57,746 bases of DNA from Actinomycetota bacterium (lineage in GTDB: Bacteria; Actinomycetota; Thermoleophilia; Gaiellales; Gaiellaceae). Positions within the stretch are counted from its first letter, which is position 1. Each line of letters opens with the position of its first letter. The stretch covers positions 1 through 57,746 of the forward strand of contig VAWW01000012.1 of NCBI GenBank assembly GCA_005884575.1, in the 5' to 3' direction. The position numbers were made by a program, and so were the translations under genes. Below are positions 41,981-49,851 of the stretch, in pieces. The notes under the pieces were generated by a model, which was given only the letters and a program-made list of their open reading frames with translations, did no database searches and had not been told where the DNA came from.

Positions 41981-43083
41981 TACTTGCACACGACCCGCCG
42001 CTTCGCGATGTCGACCACCGCGTCGCGGAAGGAATAGAACGACGGCTTCGCCGACCAGTCGGCGCGGAGCAGGCCCGACTGCCAGCCGGCGAGCGACGTC
42101 TCGTCGCGCAGCTCGAAGTTGAACCACGCGCCGACGAACGGCTGGCAGTACGCGAGCCGGATCGCGGCGCCGACCGCATCCGCCTGCTTGTCCTCGGTGA
42201 TCGCGTACTTGTCGGTCTCCGAGCCGGTGTAGAGATGGCGCGCGGTCGTCAGCCGCGTCTGGAAGCCGTCCTCCATGTACCAAATGGACGTGTTGCCCTG
42301 GCCGGGGGCCGGCTGGCTCGTGCCGGCGAACGAGCTACGCAGCGTTGCGACGAGCCGGTCGTAGTCGCCCTGGTCGAGGGAGGCGCCGCTGTGCTTGGCG
42401 TCTGGGGCCTCGCCCGAGGTCTCGGGATAGGCGTTGTGACCGAACGTGTCGAGGATCGGCTGCGTCCGGCCGCTCGCCTTGAGGGCGGCGCCGATGCCGG
42501 CGAACCAGGCACCGGGATTCTGGTGCGGCGCGCTCGCGGCGATCACGTTGACCGTCGGACGCACCGAGTGGGCGACATCCCAGCAGCGCGCGAGCAGCGC
42601 CTCGTAGCTCGCCGCCCCGTTCGCCTGCGGACGCCAAAAGGTCGCGGAGTTCGGCTCCGTCCAGATCACGACGTCGCCGATGGTCTGGTAGCGGCGCAGG
42701 ACATTGCCGACGAAGCCGCAATAGGCGTCGCGCGGGGCGGCGTCGGACGGCGGGTTGTCGGCGGGCCCGTCGACGGCGAGCACGAGGCGCAGGCCCCAGG
42801 TCGCGACGCCGGCGCGGTCGAGCTCGGTCCGGTTCGTCTTCGAGAGCTGCGTCTGACCGGGCTGCCACTGGAGCGTGACGCGCACGGAGCTGACGCCGAC
42901 CTCGCGATAGAGCGGCGTCAGCGCGCCGGCCGGGTTCATCCAGCGGGCCTGGTCGTCGTCGACGCCGAGCAGGAGCTTCTGCCCCGCAGCGGCGCTCGGA
43001 ACGAGCGCCAGAGCCGCGACGAGGGAGATCAAAAGGGTCCGCAACCGCACGGACGGACGCTGTGACGCGTTCGTGAGCACCAC
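41980..43083 (-). CDS. secreted glycoside-hydrolase-like protein (clan A TIM barrel)
   Basis: A 367-residue exported protein. A signal peptide (LLISLVAALALVPSAAAG) is followed by a beta/alpha barrel. VVIWTEPNSATFW resembles the NEP motif of clan GH-A with the acid/base Glu. VNVIAASAPHQNPGAWF and FGHNAYPET follow, and the Glu in SIWYMEDGFQT could be the nucleophile. GH5/GH39-type enzymes hydrolyse beta-linked polysaccharides, but no substrate can be named. It is bracketed by two 18-bp palindromes, one about 33 bases before its GTG start. Confidence 0.75.
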   Translation of the reverse strand: MVLTNASQRPSVRLRTLLISLVAALALVPSAAAGQKLLLGVDDDQARWMNPAGALTPLYREVGVSSVRVTLQWQPGQTQLSKTNRTELDRAGVATWGLRLVLAVDGPADNPPSDAAPRDAYCGFVGNVLRRYQTIGDVVIWTEPNSATFWRPQANGAASYEALLARCWDVAHSVRPTVNVIAASAPHQNPGAWFAGIGAALKASGRTQPILDTFGHNAYPETSGEAPDAKHSGASLDQGDYDRLVATLRSSFAGTSQPAPGQGNTSIWYMEDGFQTRLTTARHLYTGSETDKYAITEDKQADAVGAAIRLAYCQPFVGAWFNFELRDETSLAGWQSGLLRADWSAKPSFYSFRDAVVDIAKRRVVCK

Positions 43084-43115
43084 ACGTTGGGATCGTCAGG
43101 ACGCTGTTCGAACCA

Positions 43116-43133
43116 GTCCCTCGATCGAGGGAC
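43116..43133. repeat. 18-bp perfect palindrome, copy 2 (GTCCCTCGATCGAGGGAC)
   Basis: It is fully self-complementary and differs from copy 1 by a single base. It lies in the divergent gap between the glycosidase-like gene and the zinc-binding ORF at 43188, next to GTTCGAAC, a further 8-bp palindrome. The position fits an operator. Confidence 0.75.
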
Positions 43134-43187
43134 TGCGCCGTCCCGATTTCCGGCTGGCTCGACGGAAGCGGGCTACTCTGGCTGACC

Positions 43188-43457
43188 GTGATCGAGATCG
43201 CTTGCGAGGCGTGCGGCTGGCTAGCCGTCACGAGCCAGCCGGCCCATCAGGTCTGGGCCGAACACGTCGCCGCATGCCCTGCCGTCGGCGGCGCGGTGCG
43301 GCACGTGCCCGACCTGCCCCCGCTGCCCAAGCTCCTGCCGCAGGTGCGCACGTGCGCGCACAGGCTGGTCCGCCGGCAGATCGCGGTCACGGCAGCCGGC
43401 GTCAAGCGGTACGCGGTGGTGTGCGAGCTCTGCGGCCGGCACGTCGACCGCACCTAG
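43188..43457 (+). CDS. small Cys/His-rich protein, probably zinc-binding
   Basis: An 89-residue protein with CEACGW near the N-terminus and HVAACPAV about 18 residues later. RTCAHRLVRRQ and CELCGRHVD lie near the C-terminus: two CxxC pairs and several histidines consistent with zinc coordination. No family recognised. The GTG lies 8 bases after TACTCT (43174-43179). It ends 2 bases before the convergent DUF4081 acetyltransferase. Confidence 0.6.
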   Translation: MIEIACEACGWLAVTSQPAHQVWAEHVAACPAVGGAVRHVPDLPPLPKLLPQVRTCAHRLVRRQIAVTAAGVKRYAVVCELCGRHVDRT

Positions 43458-43458
43458 T

Positions 43459-44226
43459 TCAGAAGATCAGCGAGCGGTACGTGATCGTCCGCCGCATCCC
43501 GACAGCCTCGTAGAGACGAAGAGCCGGCGCATTCTCGGGACGGACGAACAGGCACACCGTCGGGACGTCGCGAAGGAGCAACCGGCAGAGATCCCGCAGC
43601 GCGCGATTCGCGTAGCCGCGTTTCCGCGCGGCCGGGTCGACCCAGACCTGCTGGAGCTGCACCGCCGACGGCGTCCACGCCGACGCCTCGGCCTTGAAGC
43701 GGATCACGCCGTCCTCCAGCCAGATCCACGAGCGCGCCTCCTCGATCTGCGCCCGCGTCCGCCAGCGGAAGCCCTGCGGGTCGCGCCGCAGCGGATCGAT
43801 CCCGATCTCCTCGTGGTGCGCGGCGGCGCACGCGGGGACGAGCCTGTCGTAGTCGTCCATCGTCGCCGGCCGGAGCCCGGTGTCGCCCGGGTCGGGCGGG
43901 TCGTTCAGCTCGTAGACCGGCTGGCCGGGACGGTCGTCACGCGGCGTCGGCATGCGCCGGCGGATCGCAGCCCACAGCTCGTCCACCGCCGACTGCTCGC
44001 CGATGATCATCCGTGCCTGACCATGGATGACCGCCTCGGCGAACCGCTCGGCGCCGGGGCCGCTCGGGACGACGTTCGCGCCGACGTGGCACAGCGCAGT
44101 CAGCCGTCCGTCCTCCGCGAGTGCGTGGAAGCGGCCGAGCCCGCGCCGCGCGATGTCCTCGAGGAAAACGCGCTCGACCGGCTCCTCGGCGCAGAAGTCG
44201 AGGATCTGCCGGAGCGAAGGCTCCAT
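43459..44226 (-). CDS. GNAT acetyltransferase with N-terminal DUF4081 domain
   Basis: A 255-residue protein from the ATG at 44226 (GTG codons two and four positions upstream are alternatives). Residues 1-115 resemble DUF4081 (AVIHGQARMIIGEQSAVDELW). The second half is a GNAT domain with the acetyl-CoA loop VWVDPAARKRGYANRAL and LFVRPENAPALRLYEAVGM. Such proteins are common in actinobacteria, and their acceptors are mostly unknown. Divergent from the purine nucleoside phosphorylase gene. Confidence 0.85.
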   Translation of the reverse strand: MEPSLRQILDFCAEEPVERVFLEDIARRGLGRFHALAEDGRLTALCHVGANVVPSGPGAERFAEAVIHGQARMIIGEQSAVDELWAAIRRRMPTPRDDRPGQPVYELNDPPDPGDTGLRPATMDDYDRLVPACAAAHHEEIGIDPLRRDPQGFRWRTRAQIEEARSWIWLEDGVIRFKAEASAWTPSAVQLQQVWVDPAARKRGYANRALRDLCRLLLRDVPTVCLFVRPENAPALRLYEAVGMRRTITYRSLIF

Positions 44227-44269
44227 CACCTGCACGTCTCGATCATTCCACCCATTAGGGTTGCGCCCG

Positions 44270-44986
44270 ATGCCGATCCACATCAGAGCAGAGCCCGGCG
44301 AGTACGCCGAAGCGTGCCTCCTTCCGGGCGATCCGCTGCGGGCGGAATACATCGCTGGGACGTATCTCGACAACGCCGTGCAGCGCAACTCGGAGCGCGG
44401 GATGCTCGGCTACACGGGCGAGTTCGAGGGGAAGCCGGTCTCCGTCCAGGCGACCGGGATGGGGTGCCCGTCGGCCGCGATCGTGATCGAGGAGCTCGTC
44501 ATGCTCGGCGTGAAGAAGCTCATGCGCGTCGGCACGTGCGGTGGGCTGCAGCCGCACCACCAGCTCGGCGACCTGATCGTCGCGCTGACCTCCGTGCCCC
44601 AGGACCGGACGGTGTTCACGTACGTGAAGGAGCCGCACTGCCCGACGGCCGACTGGGAGCTGATCCACGGCGCGGTGCACGCGGCCAAGGAGCTGAACCA
44701 GCCGATGCACGTCGGGCCGATCGTCTCGAGCGACGTGTTCTACAACCCGGACGGCGGGCAGTACCAGCGCTGGTCGGACCGCGGCATCCTCGCGGTCGAG
44801 ATGGAGGCCTCGATCCTGTTCACGCTCGGCGCATTGCGGAAGGTCCAGGCGGGCTGCCTGCTGACGGTGAGCGACATCGTCGTCGAGGGCGAGTTCAAGC
44901 GGATCAGCGACGACGAGCTGCGGGCGGCGGTCGACCGGATGACGCGCGTCGCCCTCCACACGGTCACCGCGGACGCGAAGCATTAG
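44270..44986 (+). CDS. deoD: purine nucleoside phosphorylase, DeoD type
   Basis: A 238-residue PNP/UDP family enzyme. ACLLPGDPLRAEYIA binds phosphate, VQATGMGCPSAAIVIEEL and MRVGTCGGLQ follow, VEMEASILF binds the ribose, and TVSDIVVEGEF holds the catalytic Asp. It cleaves purine nucleosides with phosphate, complementing hpt in purine salvage. The ATG at 44270 lies 8 bases after TAGGGT (44256-44261). The next gene begins at or before its stop codon. Confidence 0.93.
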   Translation: MPIHIRAEPGEYAEACLLPGDPLRAEYIAGTYLDNAVQRNSERGMLGYTGEFEGKPVSVQATGMGCPSAAIVIEELVMLGVKKLMRVGTCGGLQPHHQLGDLIVALTSVPQDRTVFTYVKEPHCPTADWELIHGAVHAAKELNQPMHVGPIVSSDVFYNPDGGQYQRWSDRGILAVEMEASILFTLGALRKVQAGCLLTVSDIVVEGEFKRISDDELRAAVDRMTRVALHTVTADAKH

Positions 44987-45844
44987 CGCTCACAAAGCGG
45001 TCTTCCTCGTCAACCCGGCCTCCGACAACGGGGCGACGGGCCGGCGATGGCCCGAGATCGCGCACCGTGCCGCGACCGGGGGCCTGAAGGGCGACGCGCT
45101 CTTCTCCGACGCGCCCGGCCAGCTCGGCACGCTCGCGCGCGGCGCCGTCGACGACGGTGCGACGCTGCTGGTCGTCGTCGGCGGCGACGGCTCCGTCAAC
45201 GAGGTCGCAAACGGCGTCGCGGGACTCGACGGCGTCGAGCTCGCCGTGATCGCGCGCGGCACGGGCTGGGACTTCATCCGCACGTACGGCATCCCGCACG
45301 ACGTCGCCTCCGCGGTCGACGTCGCGCTGAACGGGACTGCGCGCACGATCGATCTCGGCCGCGTCACCTACCTGACGTGGGCAGGTGACGAGGCGGTCGC
45401 CTGGTTCGCCAACATCGCATCGACGGGGATGAGCGGCGCGATTGCCCAGCGCGCGAACGAGACGACGAAGGCGCTCGGCGGCAAGGCGTCCTACCTGTTC
45501 GCGACGCTCGCGGTCTTCGCCGGCTGGGACGCGACGGACATCCGCGTCTCGGTCGACGACGAGATCCGCGGCGGGCGGATGCACGACGTGATCGTCGCGA
45601 ACGGCCGTTACTTCGGCGGCGGCATGATGATCTGCCCGGACGCGAGTCCCGACGACGGACGCTTCGACGCAGGCATCTGCCGCACCCGAAGGCCGAGCTG
45701 CTGCGCGGCGCGACGGTCACCGTCGACGCGGACGAGCCGCTGCCGATCGAGCTCGACGGCGAGCAGCCGGGCACGACGCCGGCGCGCTTCGAGCTCGTCC
45801 CCGGCGCGCTCCGCGTGCGCGTTCCCGTCCCGAGACCGAGCTAG
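44982..45844 (+). pseudogene. diacylglycerol kinase-like (YegS/BmrU) protein with internal deletion
   Basis: AVFLVNPASDNGATGRRW and VVVGGDGSVNEVANGVAG (the GGDGT-type ATP motif) open a lipid-kinase fold, with IARGTGWDFIRTYGIP next. After DGRFDAG near 45675 the frame breaks; HPKAELLRGATVTVDADEP (in part) and the family's C-terminal ELDGEQPG resume in another frame. The 25-30 residues normally between them are absent, so a non-triplet segment was lost. The only in-frame start near the N-terminus is ATT at 44982, overlapping the deoD stop. It would phosphorylate diacylglycerol or a related lipid. Confidence 0.72.
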
Positions 45845-46164
45845 GTCTTCTTGCGAGCGCTGCTCGTCTTGCGGCCCGCGCCGGAGCTCTTCGTCGACGT
45901 CGTCTTCCGCGCAGTCGTCGTCCTGCGTCCGCTCGACGTGCCGGAGAGCCTGTCGACCTTCCGCTCGAGCTCCGCGAGCCGCTGCTCGAGGGTCTCGAGA
46001 CCGCGCACCCGCTTCTGCAACTCGTCGAGGCGCTCCTTGAGGGCGTTCACCGAGCCGAGGAAGCGGTCGGCTCCCGGTGCGTCCGCGAGCGACTTGATCG
46101 CGTGCTCGCCTGCGTCGGCGAGGCGGGTGAGCAGATCCTTCTGCGGGGTGCGTGCGCGGGCCAT
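45841..46164 (-). CDS. coiled-coil protein with Lys/Thr/Ser-rich histone-like tail
   Basis: A 107-residue protein. The first part is helical with heptads (VNALKERLDELQKRVRGLE, LEQRLAELERKVDRL). The last 33 residues are almost only Thr, Ser, Arg and Lys (RRTTTARKTTSTK, GAGRKTSSARKKT), like the tails of histone H1-like or phasin-type proteins. It may bind nucleic acid or form a scaffold. AGGAGG sits 6 bases before the ATG, one of the strongest ribosome binding sites here. The stop shares CTAG with the convergent kinase remnant. Confidence 0.72.
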   Translation of the reverse strand: MARARTPQKDLLTRLADAGEHAIKSLADAPGADRFLGSVNALKERLDELQKRVRGLETLEQRLAELERKVDRLSGTSSGRRTTTARKTTSTKSSGAGRKTSSARKKT

Positions 46165-46227
46165 CGAGTCCTCCTGCGATCGGGTCGCCCGGACCATAAC
46201 CACACCGCGACGGATAGGCTCGCGCGC

Positions 46228-47445
46228 GTGAGCCACGAGCTTCGGCTGACCCGCCGTCAACTTGTCGGCGCAGGAGCCGCCGCAGCGGCCGCGGCCGGAA
46301 CCCTGTCGCCGGCGCGAGCGCTCGCCCACCTCGCGCAGACCTCGCTTCCCGCGCCCGGCCGCTCGGGCATCGACCACATCGTCGTCGTGATGATGGAGAA
46401 CCGCTCGTTCGATCATTTCCTCGGCTGGCTGCCGGGCGCGAACGGAAAGCAGGCGGGGCTCAGCTTCGTCGACTCCGCCGGTAACGCGCACCAGACACAT
46501 CCGCTCGCACCGGACTTCCAGGGTTGCGCGTTCGCCGATCCCGACCATTCCTACGACGGTGCTCGTGTCGAGTTCAACAACGGCGCCTGCGACGGCTGGC
46601 TCCGAGCGGGGCGGAACGACCTCTACTCGATCGGCTACTACGGCAAGACCGACCTGCCCTTCCTCGGCCAGGCGGCGCCGCGGTGGACCGTCTGCGACAA
46701 CTACTTCTCGGCCATCCTCGGACCGACGTTCCCGAACCGCTTCTACGTCCACGCCGGCGTCACCGATCGCATCGCCAACGAGTACCGCGTGGCGACGCTG
46801 CCGACGATCTGGGACCGGCTCGCGGAGAAGCGGCTGACGGGCCGCTACTACGCCGGCAACACGTCCTTCCTGCTGCTCTGGAACCAGAAGTACGACTCGA
46901 TCACGAAGAAGCACGCGCGGTTCTTCGCCGATTGCCGCACGGGCAAGCTGCCGCACGTCGCATACGTCGACCCGAGCTACACGCTCACCGACATCGGGCC
47001 GGGGTCGGGTAACACCGGCTTCGACGATCATCCGCACGCGGACATCCGCGCCGGGGAGTGGTTCCTGTCGCGCGTCTACGACGCCGTGACGAAGAGCCCG
47101 GCCTGGCCGCGGACGCTGCTCGTGATCACGTTCGACGAATGGGGCGGCTTCTTCGACCACGTGCCGCCGCCGGCGGGCCCCGACGTCGATCCCAGGTACG
47201 AGCAGCGCGGCTTCCGCGTGCCGACTCTGCTGATCTCGCCGTACGCGCGGCGCGGCGCCGTCGACCACCGGTTGTACGACCACACGTCGATCCTGAAGCT
47301 GATCGAGTGGCGCTTCGGCCTGCAGCCGCTCTCGGCGCGCGACGCCGCGGCGGAGAACCTCGCGTCCGCGCTCGACTTCTCGAGGCGCCGTCTCGCCGCG
47401 CCGAAGGTCGCGGTGCCGCGCTTCGACATCGGCGCCGCCTGTTAG
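46228..47445 (+). CDS. Tat-exported phosphoesterase (phospholipase C / acid phosphatase family)
   Basis: A 405-residue protein of the PF04185 phosphoesterase family. A Tat signal (LTRRQLVGAGAAAAAAAG) is followed by IDHIVVVMMENRSFDHFLGW, the metal-binding ENRSFDH motif. LGPTFPNRFYVHAG follows, then PSYTLTDIGPGS, and ITFDEWGGFFDHVPPP with further metal ligands. DHTSILKLIEWRFGL is the family end. Members cleave phospholipids or phosphomonoesters outside the membrane. The GTG lies 7 bases after TAGGCT (46215-46220). Confidence 0.92.
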   Translation: MSHELRLTRRQLVGAGAAAAAAAGTLSPARALAHLAQTSLPAPGRSGIDHIVVVMMENRSFDHFLGWLPGANGKQAGLSFVDSAGNAHQTHPLAPDFQGCAFADPDHSYDGARVEFNNGACDGWLRAGRNDLYSIGYYGKTDLPFLGQAAPRWTVCDNYFSAILGPTFPNRFYVHAGVTDRIANEYRVATLPTIWDRLAEKRLTGRYYAGNTSFLLLWNQKYDSITKKHARFFADCRTGKLPHVAYVDPSYTLTDIGPGSGNTGFDDHPHADIRAGEWFLSRVYDAVTKSPAWPRTLLVITFDEWGGFFDHVPPPAGPDVDPRYEQRGFRVPTLLISPYARRGAVDHRLYDHTSILKLIEWRFGLQPLSARDAAAENLASALDFSRRRLAAPKVAVPRFDIGAAC

Positions 47446-48188
47446 GGACGAACGAGCACCGGCGTCCCGGCGCTCACCGCGTCGAAAAGCCGCCGCAGCA
47501 CCGGGTTGCGCACGCGGATGCAGCCGTTCGAGACGTTGCGGCCGATCGACCACGGCTCGTTCGTCCCGTGGATCGCGATCGGCCCGCCCTGCGTCCAGCC
47601 GGTGAGAACGTCCGAGAACGCCGAGATCCCGATCGCGCCCGGGCCGAACGGTCCCGTCGGGTCGCGAGGGATCAGCCGCTGGTTGACGTAGAAGCGGCCG
47701 GTCGGCGTCGGCGTCGCCGGTGCGCCGACGGCGGCCGTGGTGCGTAGCACTTCCCGGCCGCGGCGGTAGAGGACGACGCGCCGCGCGGAGACGTCCACGA
47801 CGATGCGCGTGTCGACCGGCTCGAGCGCGACGTCCGCCGCGCGGATCCAGCCGACGATCCCGTTCGGGCGCACCGGCAGCTCGACGCGATACCACCTCGT
47901 CGTGCAGCCGCCGTCGATCTTGCCGACGACGGAGAAAACGGTGGGCACGCCGTTCAAGTTCAGCGTCTCGAACCGCGCGAAGGGACGGCGGCCGGGCGAC
48001 CGGTACGCGCGCATCGGCCGCCGGGCGACCGCGGCCCACGCGAGGCGCGTCGACCCGACGGAATGGAAGCCCGAGGCGCAGTACCGCGTCTTGTAGGCGC
48101 CCAGCACTCCGCCCTGGCGATTCCCCCCGCAGCCCGCTGCCGCGAGGAGGACGACCAGTGACGGAATCGTTACAGAGCGACTAATCAC
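47442..48188 (-). CDS. L,D-transpeptidase lipoprotein (YkuD)
   Basis: A 248-residue protein. A lipoprotein signal (LVVLLAAAGC) is followed by an SH3-like region (ARRPMRAYRSPGRRP). The YkuD catalytic domain contains TRIVVDVSARRVVLYRRG, TPTPTGRFYV, and the active-site block IAIHGTNEP...SNGCIRV with the catalytic Cys. It forms 3-3 cross-links in peptidoglycan. Stops of this gene and the phosphoesterase overlap (TTAG). The GTG start has AAGGACTGCAAGG upstream. Confidence 0.92.
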   Translation of the reverse strand: MISRSVTIPSLVVLLAAAGCGGNRQGGVLGAYKTRYCASGFHSVGSTRLAWAAVARRPMRAYRSPGRRPFARFETLNLNGVPTVFSVVGKIDGGCTTRWYRVELPVRPNGIVGWIRAADVALEPVDTRIVVDVSARRVVLYRRGREVLRTTAAVGAPATPTPTGRFYVNQRLIPRDPTGPFGPGAIGISAFSDVLTGWTQGGPIAIHGTNEPWSIGRNVSNGCIRVRNPVLRRLFDAVSAGTPVLVRP

Positions 48189-48247
48189 CCCTTGCAGTCC
48201 TTTCGGCCGGCCGGACGTCTGACTACTATGCGTATGGGAGAAGAACG

Positions 48248-48418
48248 ATGATCGACGAGACGAAGATTCACCTGCGGCGTCGCCACCGGCACCGGGCCGT
48301 CACGAGGCACGTGCTCAGCCAGCACAACGGCGTCCCGTACGAGCTCGAGCGGAGCGTCTGCAAGACGTGCGGCCGAGAGCTCGAGGTTCGCACGCTCAGG
48401 CGCGCGGCAGCGGCGTAG
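48248..48418 (+). CDS. small basic zinc-ribbon-like protein
   Basis: A 56-residue frame too short for routine gene calling. The ATG has GGGAGAA 5 bases upstream and TACTAT further up. The sequence has a very basic His/Arg N-terminal half (RRRHRHRAVTRH) and one CKTCGRELEVR knuckle that could bind zinc as a dimer. It ends 23 bases inside the convergent GMC gene. No family recognised; it may be nucleic-acid binding. Confidence 0.55.
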   Translation: MIDETKIHLRRRHRHRAVTRHVLSQHNGVPYELERSVCKTCGRELEVRTLRRAAAA

Positions 48419-49814
48419 GCACCCGGGAGCCGAGCGGAGGCCGGCTGTCCGGCTCGCCGCAGCTCGGCCAGTGCGCGAGCGCACGCTCGGCGAGGGCCGC
48501 GATCGTCAGCGACGGGTTGACGCCGAGATTCGCGCTCACGGTCGAGCCGTCGAGCACGTGCAGCCCCGGCTGTCCGAAGACGCGGTGGTGCTCGTCTATG
48601 ACCGCGCCGATACACGCGCCGCCGAGGATGTGCGCGGTCATCGGCGTCCGGAGCAACACCTCGTTGACGGCGGCGCCGGCGATGCCCCCCATGATCTCCG
48701 CTGCATGACGCACCGCCTCGCGTGCCTCCGGAACGAATGCGGGCGCCGTCCGCTCGGACGTCGTCAGGCGCCGGCCGGTCCACCGGACGCGCAACTCGTT
48801 GTCGAGGGTCTGCATGGCGAGCAGGATCACGGTCCGCTCCGACCAGCGGCGCGGCGTGAACGCGCGCAGCCGCCTCGCATAGCCGCGCAGCGGGAAGCCG
48901 AGCAGCGCCATCAGGTTCGAGCCGCGCGGATAGCGCACCGGCTCGATGTGCGTGTCCGCGTTCGGGAAGAAGGACGAGCCGATCGCGACGCCGACGGAAT
49001 AGTCCACGTTCGACCGCGGCGCGGTCGAGCCCACGAGCGACTCGGAGTTCGTGCGGACACGCTCGCCCAGGTGCGGGCCGCCGAGGCCGGAGCGGAAGAG
49101 CAGCTTCAACGTCCCGAGCACGCCTGCCGCGACGACGACCTGATCGGCGCGGAAGACCTCGCGCCCGCCGGGCCGGCCGGGCCGCCGCGCAACGACCTCC
49201 CAGCCTCCGCCGGCGCGTCGCAAGAGGAAGGCTTCGCGCTCCGCGTGGATCTGCGCGCCGCGTTCCTCGGCGAGCCGCAGGTAGTTGCGGTCCAGCGTGT
49301 TCTTCGCGCCGTAGCGGCAACCGACCATGCAGCCGCCGCAGCGGACACACGTGTCGAAGTCGACGGCGACCGTCGTGCGACGAAACGTCTCGGCGGCGCC
49401 CATCCGCTCCGCGACCCGGCGCAGGACGTCCTCCGCAGGCGTCTCGAACGGAACCTCGGCCGCGCCGAGCATCTCGCGCACGATCTCGTAGTACGGCGCG
49501 AGCTCTTCGCGTAGGCCGGGATCGAGCGCCTCGTAGAGAACGCCCGCGTAGACGAGCGATCCGCCGCCGACTCCCGCTCCGGAGAGCACGAGCACGTCAC
49601 GCAGCAGCGTGATCCGCTGGATCCCGCGCAGGCCCAGCCGCGGCATGAACAGGAAGCGGCGCAGGCGCCAGTTCGTCGGCGGAAAGTCCTCGGGAGAGAA
49701 GCTGCGGCCGGCCTCGAGCACTCCGACGCGGTAGCCCTTCTCGGTCGCGCGCAGCACGGCGACGCTGCCGCCGAAGCCGCTGCCGACGACGAGCACGTCG
49801 TAGTCGTGCTCCAC
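48396..49814 (-). CDS. GMC-family FAD-dependent oxidoreductase
   Basis: A 472-residue flavoprotein from the GTG at 49814. The FAD-binding GxGxxG is VLVVGSGFGGSVAVLRA, and GVGGGSLVYAGVL is the GMC signature region. Four cysteines (FDTCVRCGGCMVGCRYGAK) form a ferredoxin-like cluster motif. This is also seen in cholesterol-oxidase-like GMC proteins of actinobacteria. The end has VLDGSTVSANLGVNPSLTI. The substrate may be a sterol or other alcohol. TATTCT lies 6 bases upstream of the start on the minus strand. Confidence 0.88.
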   Translation of the reverse strand: MEHDYDVLVVGSGFGGSVAVLRATEKGYRVGVLEAGRSFSPEDFPPTNWRLRRFLFMPRLGLRGIQRITLLRDVLVLSGAGVGGGSLVYAGVLYEALDPGLREELAPYYEIVREMLGAAEVPFETPAEDVLRRVAERMGAAETFRRTTVAVDFDTCVRCGGCMVGCRYGAKNTLDRNYLRLAEERGAQIHAEREAFLLRRAGGGWEVVARRPGRPGGREVFRADQVVVAAGVLGTLKLLFRSGLGGPHLGERVRTNSESLVGSTAPRSNVDYSVGVAIGSSFFPNADTHIEPVRYPRGSNLMALLGFPLRGYARRLRAFTPRRWSERTVILLAMQTLDNELRVRWTGRRLTTSERTAPAFVPEAREAVRHAAEIMGGIAGAAVNEVLLRTPMTAHILGGACIGAVIDEHHRVFGQPGLHVLDGSTVSANLGVNPSLTIAALAERALAHWPSCGEPDSRPPLGSRVPTPLPRA

Positions 49815-49851
49815 GTGCCGAGAATACGCCGGTAGCCTGCGCCGGAGCCAC

